Assembly (NCBI GenBank): GCA_035578905.1
Contig: JAQJVL010000310.1
Location: 1 to 64,000 of the forward strand
Origin: Stictocephala bisonia
Lineage: Eukaryota; Arthropoda; Insecta; Hemiptera; Membracidae
Direction of reading: 5' to 3'
DNA length: 64,000 nt
Both the position numbers and the translations under genes were made by a program. Under the pieces are notes generated by a model, which did not search any database, had not been told where the DNA came from, and worked only from the letters and a program-made list of their open reading frames with translations. This document shows, one piece after another, positions 35,501 through 47,500 of this stretch (the stretch's first letter is position 1; each line of letters starts with the position of its first letter).

Positions 35501-38500
35501 CGAGGCTTTCCAGGATGAAAATGTCATTATTCTAAGGAATTTTTTTTTGGGTTCTTAGGATTTTATCTATATTTGATGAAAACCCCCAGAACTCTATACC
35601 ATATTGCAAAACAGGATAAAAGTATGCATAATATATTATCAAACGGGTTTTTAAATCTATTGAATGTCTCAAAATAAGCATCTGAAAACATGCTGAATTT
35701 AATTTTTTTAAAACTGTTTCATTGCATATACCCCAATTTAAATGTGAGTCAAGGCCCAACCCCAAAAATTTAGTGGTATTACTAATAGAAAATTCCTGAT
35801 CTAGTTGTAATTCATTAAAAAAATTATTTCTAGACCGTGGGGTGCAGAATTTAACCAACTGTGTTTTTCTTGGTTTAGTTTCAATCCATTTACTTCAAAC
35901 TAATTCCTTAGTTCAGTTATGGCTTCACCTAATTTCATCTTAAGTTCTTCGTTATTCTTAGATTTGATAACTACAGTCGTATCATCTGCATAAAGTATAA
36001 GATTGTTTGATATGTTAGAAGGTAGGTCGTTAACATATAATAAGAATAAAAGAGGCCCCAAAATTGAACCTTGTAGTACACCTACTTTTAGCAGCTCCCA
36101 CTCTGATTTATATTTTACATTGTTTCTACAAATAACGGTTCTCTGATGGCGATTTGATATGTAGGATTGTATCCAGGATATAGAGGAGTTTGAAAATTTA
36201 TATCTGATCAACTTTTTAATGAGTATCTCATGACTAACACAGTCGAAGGCCTTAGACAGATCACAAAAACACCAAGTGTGCTCTGAGATCCATCCAATAG
36301 ATGATGACAAATATATGACATTTGAATTACGCTTAGGCCTAAATTATGGATCAAGTTTTTGGAAGTTATGTAATAAGTTACTAGGACTCCATAAGCTTTT
36401 CAAAGCCAAAGTTGGGCGCCAAATTGTAAATGTGTTATGGATTTTTTTTATTGCAAATATAATTTAATGATAAATAATATTAAATAAGACACACTCAAGT
36501 TGGAATACAAATAAATGATATTTATTGAATGAATAGGTCTAACATATGTTCAAGTAGGAAAATTATTATGATGATATCTCAGGGGGGAAATTCGGGCTGT
36601 TTCTTTCAAAGATTATGGAGTTTGGTCAATTTGATAAATGATTTTATTTTAGTCCAATTATGTTTTTTTAACAGAAAATAAATAGATGATAAAATGTTGA
36701 TTTGGTTACTGTCCAATTAGAGTAATTGTAGGTCTCACCTAGTTATCAAACTGTCTTCACCACTCTTATTTCATAAAAAAAATTTTACGTGATGATAATT
36801 TGTGAACTTTAAAAGGTTTAAGAAATTTTTTAAATAATAATTATTATATTTTCAAAATGAAATCATAGTAAAATGGTTATCTTCTCTTCAAGATTTTGTC
36901 TTTAGATGTTAAAAAAAAAAAAAATATTTCTTGAGGTTCATTATTGTCTTGACATCAGCTGTTGTTGTTTACACTGGACACGGGATAAAATTTTTGTTGT
37001 ATATTATTTTGAATAATAAATTATTACTATATGAAAAGAAATTAATTAATTTAATGAAATCAATATTAAATATTATTTAGGAAATTAAATAACTTCCAAC
37101 TATTAGCCGGGTTGAGACTATAAGAAATGACATTAATTATTAACTGAATATGATATAGTAAAATGTTTATTTTGAAATTATTACAATAAATAGTTGATAA
37201 ATTATGAAAATAAGATTTTTTTTATTATGGTTCCTGAATCATCTCAGTCTGCAATTAGAGGTCACAAATGATGCATACAGGTTTTACAATTACTATATTT
37301 ACGTTTAAGTAGAAACACAGCAATATAGTCCGTGTAAATGATGTATCTTGTTACCATATCTAGGAACATTCTAACTAACTTCCCAACACAAACGTTCAAT
37401 GTGTTCTGTATGTGCTCCAGTGTCAGGATCAATAAAATTTACAAATGGTTGACAGTTAAATGTTGAAACCCTTCAAATTGTAAATAGTTATAAGTTTTGC
37501 AACAATCACTTAAGATTGTAGTACCCGGAAGCACATAATCTTTAATAATGGATAGCAAGGTTGCATGTCCACTCGTTTGTCACATTATCTGATTCCTTAT
37601 CTTACTAAGTAGTTATAACCGTATTACTGGCATTCCGACTTTCCATTTCTTCTTTTCTATTATCTTTTCACTCCATAGAATGTTACTATGCAGTATGAAA
37701 AAAAATTGGTGGAGAGCCACTGTAATCAAATAATTACCGGGGTTTATAAAACGTGGACTTAATAAGAACATAAATAAGACCCCGGATTTAAATGAGCTTG
37801 CTGAGTCGCATATCACTGTGCTAAACTCCAGGATATGTGTGTCTGTTACTTATTTAAGTCTCGAACTTGTAGGATGTAATGAGGTAATAGTACAGCATCT
37901 TATGTTGTAATGAGGGCAGTGTCGTCACCAGATGTCTGCGAGTCCCTTTAACTAAGTTATAATTGTATATCATGTTTACAATGGTAAATGTATATAACAA
38001 TTTAAAAGTATAATAATCTAAATTAATTTTAATTATTTTAAAACAAATTGAAAAACAGATTTATCCTACAACATGTTAATGCTAAATAGAATTGATAAAA
38101 CATGTATATAAGACTGTTTTATTTTAATAAAAAGTAAAATTTGGCTGGGCAATGATAAAAATGTGACAGGAACAGAAAAAGCTATACGATAGAATTTGCA
38201 TTTGGAGCATAATTAGCTTATTTTATGACTTTTGCAAAAAAGGCTTGCGAAGCGGAGAAAAAAGCACCTAGCAGTTGATAGTGTAACATTGCACACGGTC
38301 CATTCACGATCTAGGGATAATAAAGGCATTTTTCATTTCATTTTCTTTCAGGGTTTTTCGTAAACAAAAACTTAGTCTAATTTGCTTCATTATTTCAAGC
38401 AAAGATATAATAATTCTTATTATTTTTTATCTAAGCGGGTCCAAAAATAATTGCTGACTATCTAAAATAGATGTATCGTCTGTGTGGTAATGTACCACTT

Positions 38501-41500
38501 ATATGCACTGATACAATTAATAGCAAATGTATTAACAATTTTCTTGCAATATAATGGTTTGTGATATTTTCATAAATGTTGTATATTTTAGGAATAAATA
38601 AGAATTTAAAATTATTAATGTGTTATTGTATCAATTTAAAATACTTTGATACTATACAAAATTCTGATGATATGTATTTTTTAGAAATTTATATTATGTT
38701 TGGAAATTCAATAATCAGAAATATTATCAATATGCAAGCGGTTTACAAATTATGATTTTTTAGGTTTTTGATATTGTTGGAAAGAAAAGATGAATTTATT
38801 GTAATTGTTCAAAAAATGACCTGAGTTGTATGATTTTTTCTGATTGACTTTTATTGAACCTATTTAATTCGGGATATTTTCCCTTTTTTTATGAAATTTC
38901 ACTCGCCAGTTCACATAGGCCTACTGACCTGTATGTGAACTTTATTCAACGATTGAAGTCCTGACTGTTGCTCAGTTGGGGATTCGAACTTTGGGCATTG
39001 CCCTCCAAAGTCAAAAGCCTTAGCCACTGAGCCATAACGTATATTTACCTATAGTTAATATAACCCATCTGCCAACTTTCAATTCATTCACTTTGACCTG
39101 TTTGGAGCTATACTATGGGGTTTTATGAAAATATATATACAGACAGACAGATGCCAAACTAAAGGAGATAGGACACATATTCATATGAAGTCTTTGTTTT
39201 TGCATGTAATATAATATCCCAAAGATATGCCTATTCTTGATCACCATGTTTACCACACCCTCATAGTGCCTTCAGTCGATAGTCTTACTAATATTATTAG
39301 GCATCTTGCACAGTAAAAAGTACCAGCCTGAGCTGGATTTCAACTGACAATCCTCAGTTCTGTACCTTGCCACAGTACAACCTCTCAGACCGCTCGTCCG
39401 TTTCAACACAGATGGGACTCAGTATTATTATGTAAACAGACCATGACATACTATGTATGTCAAAACATGCCAAAGGGTTACTCTTCGAAATACAAAACCT
39501 ATCCTCAAGTTTTTCGACAACTCACTCGTCAAACTGATTAACAACATGATGAAAAACCCTTTGTTACTATATATGAACATTAAAATAAACATAATTCAAA
39601 TTAATTATAATATTTCATAACTCCTATGTGAGATATCAGGTGTAACATGCCAACGGAGGTCTGTTTAAGTCTGGGGATTAATTTGTAACTCTTCCCTAGA
39701 TGACCTAAATAGGCAGCATTATTAGTCCTGGACTTGTCGAATTTTGTTAGATCTTTGATCCAACAAGTGACGATATCTAATTTTAAGGTCTAGCCTTATA
39801 AATCTCCAATACAGCAAGCCAATTTTTAAACTCCATAGTTAAAAAACGCTAATAAAACCCTAGCTTTACTTAATTCCTGGACTTGATTAAATCCTGATTT
39901 GGCAAGACATTTTATAAAGTCCGGAGTTATAAAATGGTATGAGTCTAGAATAGCTTAATCCCAAGTTTGGAAACTAGCCCTAAAAGTAGAGCAACATTTT
40001 AATTTGAAGTTATTAATTGTTTTGTTGTTAAAAAGGATTACCATTGATAGTATCAGTATAATTACTATACATGTATAATAGTTTTGCATTTGTTAGAGTT
40101 GTTTGTGGTTTATAATATAGTAGTTATAACATTTTATTTGTTACCATGTATTAGATGACAGTTTACCTATGTTAAAATCTCTTACCTAGAAACTGTTCTA
40201 AATCATTATTTATTTACCCTCATATGTTCATTTTCATTTTATATGGATGGATGAAATAATCTTGTTAGTTATGTTCATACATTTATTATTTTATCTACAG
40301 TAAGGCTTGAATCATCTCATGGTTCATGCAAAAATTAAATTTTGGAGTACACAAAACTTGAATCTTCATTACTGCTAATACGTAAATGGTTTTGAGATAA
40401 TATTGATTTTCCGTTGTATCAATGACTAGAAGCTAACAGACAGACCAAAGTAATTCATTTGCTGTAGACGAATGACTGTGCTGCTATTTAACTATGAAAT
40501 GCTATTTAATGCGACTTTTTTTCATACTATTAGCTCAGCTATTAGTTACTTCAGCGTATGCTAAAGAGAGACAGAATGAAGTATTAAGAAATACAGAGAG
40601 CGAGGGAGACTGATGCTACCTGTGAAGATAATACAAGAACAATTCCAAAGAACGGGAAAATCGGCTACATAGGCTGCATATGAGCAGACAGTCCTCTTGA
40701 TTCTGTAGTCAATTGTGATATTTGTTTCATATTTTAATAACTCCAGTGTTAACAACATGGTCTATCAGCTAAAGTCTTCTTGGTTAAGAATATATGAGCG
40801 AGATTAGTAGGTCATAATTTCTATAAACTCATTTATTAGTATATATTGTATTAAGTAACATAAACTTTTGAACAAATCATTGAAAGTAGATATTTTTTAT
40901 GATGAAAAAGTTTACCTAACATTGTAAAAACACAAGTTCCATTTAAGTCTGAATGGTTTAATGGTTGGTGGAACTTGCAACCATTAACCCTAGATTGTGA
41001 ACCAATGTGGGCTCCCTGCTAGGTCCTTTTTTCAGTGCTGCGCAAGCTTTTTTTTTTTTTTTGTAAAAATCATAAAAAATACTAAATATGCTCCAAATGT
41101 AAATATTATCGTATCGTTTTTCTTCTCAAGAACTTTACTTTCACAACTACCATCAAGATTTACAGAAAAAATTAGTAAGTAATTACTGTCATGAAAAGAT
41201 TGAAATCATTTTTAAAATTTTGTACGTAAATTATAACTTATAACCCTCCTTAGGAGCACTAAAAAAATTTTATAAATATTCCCAAGATAGCCAAATTGTT
41301 TATTATTTAGTGCACTATAATAATATGTAGTTACATTTTAGATAAACTACTAGGTTTTTCGTAAGTGTTTTTTTAAATAAAACGCAAAAATGAAAAAAAT
41401 GTGCAAAGATACAGTATGATCACTATAGGTAATCAAATAGTACATGTAAAAATTCAAAAAGATCACCATTGAATACGCAAGAAAAAGTTGTTTAGGAAAA

Positions 41501-44500
41501 ATAGTCATATTGTACCCATACACAAATTTTTATATTTTTAGTTTATTGGGAAAAATAAAAATTTTACCACGGAAACAAAAAATTTCAGTGAAAAATTACA
41601 TAACAATCTAAAAATAGGGGTATGTGTAATTTTTTGCTACATGTACTGTATTAGTACAATCTATTAGCTACAAGAAAATTTAAAATATATGAAAATATTC
41701 TAAAAAGTATAAAACTTATAACATTATAAGTCAGTGTACGCAAATTGTGTAAACGACACTAGAAAAATAGTACATATTGTAGACATCATAAAATAATTTT
41801 TGGAAACTTTTAGAACAGTAACACTTAATGAAACATATTTCTGAATAGAAATATAAAAACTTTATTACAGTAATGCCATAAATAAGGCTTTCTCACTATA
41901 TAATAACATACTACGTCATATCGTTTTTGCGTAAATAAAATAAACAATCTATTTAGATTGCATAGAAATAATATATACTATTTTTTAATTTTTTTAAAGA
42001 TTATTGTAAGTAGGCTACACTAATACTCTATCCATACACACGTGTTTGCTGAAATTGGATAAAAAATAAATGTTTAGGCTTGTACCTACATAAGTATCAA
42101 TTTCACTATTTCTGATTATTTTAGACACTAAAAACAACTAGTGTAAACCGCATCAAAATAGTCTAATGATAGCTGTGGCATGTGAAACCCCCCTCTTCAC
42201 TTCTTGCCCAGCGATGTTGTTAAATATAAATTCCTTGAAAATATTAATGATTTGTCTAAAAATATGTTGCAGTAAACAAACACTATCATTTGTTATAAAC
42301 TAGAAAAGAAGACGGTAGGTATCACGCACATCTCCAATGACGTTACATTGGCGAAGTTGTAAAAATAAACACAAAAATACTGTTCTAATTCCCATAATTA
42401 TAATTCCAGCTGATAAGTGGTAAATAACTTGCTTACTATTCAGCTGAATGCTTCTATGTAATTGGTGGATTTAGTTACCAGTATTTAATAGAATAAACAA
42501 AAAACTGATTTCGCCCATATGACGTTACAGTCTACTGCTTGATACCTGACGACTTTGCTTAATAATTACCGTGTTCGTGTTATAAACAAATGTACGTGTT
42601 TTGGTTATATATATATTTAGTTATATAATTACGGATAAAACAGCTATTTCACTTTATAAACATTAATAGTACTTTCTACAGAATATAAAACATTTGTATT
42701 ATTATAATGTTATAAAAAATTACAGGATTAACACATACCATAGTTAATTTTACCACTACGTTCTAGAGGTTTAGAATATTATCATGCAGTTGTTTTGTAA
42801 ACAAAATATCAATTAAACTGACAGTATTGAACATACGCATACTTGCCTTAGTGATACATTTGGTTTGGTGATTATCAGAAACGATATGGCAACACCGCCT
42901 AAAATGTCATCGCACTATTTTGATGTGGTTCACACTATAACATATTGTACTATGACTACAACAAACACAACACATAATTTTATTCATTCAAATAGTACTT
43001 CATAACACTTATAGTGAATAAAACACTCACAAAGAAAATCAGACGCACAACAAGTAAAATAGCTATGTCTACTGTGGCCGTGGCATTGATGGGCTCTGTG
43101 GCTCTGCTTCTTCCAGTAAAGTGAAAACTTGTCACGTGACCATTGCCAACCTACTGCACGAAATTCACTCAAAGTGGCACCGATTAACTTGCCAACTCTC
43201 TGTCTATCTAGATAATTTTGTTTAGTTTATATCTTGATAAATAAATTATTAGCTAAACTTTTATCAACAGCATAAATTGATGCCATACCTCGCTTTTGGG
43301 AAATCATGTAAACAAGGGTATACAAAAATATTTTTTGTAAAATACCCAATGCAGCTAGGAGAATAAAATTTGTTGGATAGAGTATTTCATTCTCTACAGA
43401 CTGACGTTTGGTACGTCTTATTCCGTCTTCTAGTTATTCTTCAGTGATATGACAAACATCAGCAATTTTACTCTCGCCAGACCTCCGCCGGACGGGAATT
43501 GAGCGGGAGTTTCAAGTTTGCATGTTCTAATTTTATTTCCTACATTTATAAAATAGCATAAAAAATTATTAAAAATCTGATATGTTTAGAACAGAACATT
43601 CTGTGTTGATTGGTACCAACTTTGTAGTGATTGCTTGATAATAAACATATGTTTTATTGATTTTAATGCAAGAACATAAATTATGCCATTCCTCGCTTTT
43701 AGAAGGGATTTTGTGAGTCACATAAATTATGTCATTCCTCACGATCTAAGGTTAAAGGAAGTTACTCGTGGGATGTTTATTGTATGTTCTTATTGATATA
43801 CTGTAATTTAGATTATATAGTATTAGGTCTATATAAATTTTATTTATAACTATTGACAATGTCTTACAATGCATTGTGTTTACTAGCAATAACATTTTCA
43901 CATTCAATTTCCATTCATTTCCAATTAACGAGCAAGGCCCTGAACCTTTCACTAGGTATAGCAGATTCATCACTTTGACAGTGGGTGTACATGGTAACAC
44001 GCTGAATACAAACTACATTAATTAACTTAGCACAGCAGTGGCACGCCTGGCGGATTACATTAATTTATGTAGCGCTCCTGCTTCAAATGCATTGGTTTAA
44101 TATGAGTTTAACTATTTTTAGAAAATGTGTCAATCGCCGCTTGTTGTGCCAGTTTTTGTGTTCAAGAGTAGTACGTTTTCTGTTTCCGCCATTTTTGTAA
44201 GTGATAGTGTGCTCTGGCTAGTAGGGGGGCAAAGAGCCCTCTTCTGGGACCAGAACTGGCCTTTGGCATCCCTTTCCATAAGGTTTAGAGAAGAATTGAT
44301 CGGTGGACCTTTGAGGTAGATGGAGGCTGGTAGATGGAGGAACGAGACCGGGCTTAGGCAATCTCGTGCACTTATTCAAGAACTGGATCGCAGTTACAGC
44401 CGAGCTTTGTTGAGCTGTGACAGGGCCAAGGTGAGAGCTGTAACGGGACTGTTGACTGGACATAATCTCATTCATAGACATATGAACATTATGGGCCTAA

Positions 44501-47500
44501 CAGAAGACTTCACATGTAGGCTATGTGAGGATGAGGAGAGCTCCATACATATCTTGTGTCATTGTGGAGCTAGTTCATGTCTTAGGTACAAGGCTCTGGG
44601 TACTGCTTTTCTGGAACCAGAGGATATCAGACGGGCTACACTCGTGGAGACCCTGTTCTTCATTAGGTGGACTGGTCTCTTGTGACACTGTTGCCAGGCT
44701 CTGGGCGCAAAGGGTTAATGGAGTCTAGGCGCGGTGGGCTTGGTGACAGGACTAAAACCCGGTGTATCTAATCCTATGTAAGTGATAGTGTTTTCTGGTT
44801 AGCCATTACGGTGCGCAATTATGTAGTCTTTCAGCATTCAATGTGTTAAGCATCAACTTAAAGTCCATTTAATAGGAATTCCATATCCATACCCAAATAG
44901 GCACTTAACTTACAGTATAGGTTGTAGCACCTAACTCACAGTATAGGTTGTAGCACTTAACTAACAGTATAGGTTGTAGCACTTAACTTACAGTATAGGT
45001 TGTAGCACCTAACTCACAGTATAGGTTGTAGCACTTAACTAACAGTATAGGTTGTAGCACTTAACTTACAGTATAGGTTGTAGCACTCAACTTACAGTAT
45101 AGGTTGTAGCACCTAACTCACAGTATAGGTTGTAGCACCTAACTCACAGTATAGGTTGTAGCACCTAACTCACAGTATAGGTTGTAGCACCTAACTCACA
45201 GTATAGGTTGTAGCACTTAACTAACAGTATAGGTTGTAGCACCTAACTCACAGTATAGGTTGTAGCACCTAACTAACAGTTTAGGTTGTAGCACCTAACT
45301 AACAGTATAGGTTGTAGCACCTAACTTACAGTATAGGTTGTAGCACCTAACTAACAGTTTAGGTTGTAGCACCTAACTAACAGTATAGGTTGTAGCACCT
45401 AACTAACAGTATAGGTTGTAGCACCTAACTCACAGTATAGGTTGTAGCACCTAACTAACAGTTTAGGTTGTAGCACCTAACTAACAGTATAGGTTGTAGC
45501 ACCTAACTAACAGTATAGGTTGTAGCACCTAACTAACAGTTTAGGTTGTAGCACCTAACTAACAGTTTAGGTTGTAGCACCTAACTAACAGTATAGGTTG
45601 TAGCACCTAACTTACAGTATAGGTTGTAGCACCTAACTAACAGTTTAGGTTGTAGCACCTAACTAACAGTATAGGTTGTAGCACCTAACTAACAGTATAG
45701 GTTGTAGCACCTAACTCACAGTATAGGTTGTAGCACCTAACTAACAGTTTAGGTTGTAGCACCTAACTAACAGTATAGGTTGTAGCACCTAACTAACAGT
45801 TTAGGTTGTAGCACCTAACTAACAGTATAGGTTGTAGCACCTAACTCACAGTATAGGTTGTAGCACCTAACTAACAGTTTAGGTTGTAGCACCTAACTAA
45901 CAGTATAGGTTGTAGCACCTAACTAACAGTATAGGTTGTAGCACCTAACTTACAGTATAGGTTGTAGCACCTAACTAACAGTATAGGTTGTAGCACCTAA
46001 CTCACAGTATAGGTTGTAGCACCTAACTAACAGTTTAGGTTGTAGCACCTAACTAACAGTATAGGTTGTAGCACCTAACTTACAGTATAGGTTGTAGCAC
46101 CTAACTAACAGTTTAGGTTGTAGCACCTAACTAACAGTATAGGTTGTAGCACCTAACTAACAGTATAGGTTGTAGCACCTAACTCACAGTATAGGTTGTA
46201 GCACCTAACTAACAGTTTAGGTTGTAGCACCTAACTAACAGTATAGGTTGTAGCACCTAACTAACAGTTTAGGTTGTAGCACCTAACTAACAGTATAGGT
46301 TGTAGCACCTAACTCACAGTATAGGTTGTAGCACCTAACTAACAGTTTAGGTTGTAGCACCTAACTAACAGTATAGGTTGTAGCACCTAACTAACAGTAT
46401 AGGTTGTAGCACCTAACTAACAGTATAGGTTGTAGCACTCAACTTACAGTATAGGTTGTAGCACCTAACTCACAGTATAGGTTGTAGCACCTAACTAACA
46501 GTATAGGTTGTAGCACCTAACTCACAGTATAGGTTGTAGCACTTAACTCACAGTATAGGTTGTAGCACCTAACTCACAGTATAGGTTGTAGCACCTAACT
46601 CACAGTATAGGTTGTAGCACCTAACTAACAGTATAGGTTGTAGCACCTAACTTACAGTATAGGTTGTAGCACCTAACTCACAGTATAGGTTGTAGCACCT
46701 AACTAACAGTATAGGTTGTAGCACTCAACTTACAGTATAGGTTGTAGCACCTAACTTACAGTATAGGTTGTAGCACTCAACTTACAGTATAGGTTGTAGC
46801 ACTCAACTTACAGTATAGGTTGTAGCACTCAACTTACAGTATAGGTTGTAGCACTCAACTTACAGTATAGGTTGTAGCACCTAACTCACAGTATAGGTTG
46901 TAGCACCTAACTAACAGTATAGGTTGTAGCACTCAACTTACAGTATAGGTTGTAGCACCTAACTTACAGTATAGGTTGTAGCACCTAACTCACAGTATAG
47001 GTTGTAGCACCTAACTAACAGTATAGGTTGTAGCACTCAACTTACAGTATAGGTTGTAGCACCTAACTTACAGTATAGGTTGTAGCACTCAACTTACAGT
47101 ATAGGTTGTAGCACTCAACTTACAGTATAGGTTGTAGCACTCAACTTACAGTATAGGTTGTAGCACTCAACTTACAGTATAGGTTGTAGCACCTAACTTA
47201 CAGTATAGGTTGTAGCACTCAACTTACAGTATAGGTTGTAGCACTCAACTTACAGTATAGGTTGTAGCACTCAACTTACAGTATAGGTTGTAGCACCTAA
47301 CTCACAGTATAGGTTGTAGCACTCAACTTACAGTATAGGTTGTAGCACTCAACTTACAGTATAGGTTGTAGCACTCAACTTACAGTATAGGTTGTAGCAC
47401 TCAACTTACAGTATAGGTTGTAGCACTCAACTTACAGTATAGGTTGTAGCACCTAACTCACAGTATAGGTTGTAGCACTCAACTTACAGTATAGGTTGTA

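Larger units (their letters stand above)
33121..36544 (-). mobile_element. LTR retrotransposon, gag-only, with nested non-LTR insertion
   Basis: Two 120-bp direct repeats (33121-33240 and 36425-36544; about 6 differences) have TGTTA/TAACA-like termini. Just inside the right copy on the minus strand lies TTTGGCGCCCAAC (36411-36423), a primer-binding site matching the 3' end of tRNA-Lys. Reading minus, the order is LTR, PBS, nested LINE, gag-like frames, LTR. No protease, RT or integrase of LTR type was seen, so it is probably a non-autonomous or deleted element. About 40 bp of similar sequence (ATTATTATGATGATATCTCA) follows both LTRs on the plus side, suggesting remnants of a tandem array with shared LTR. 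Confidence 0.78.
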
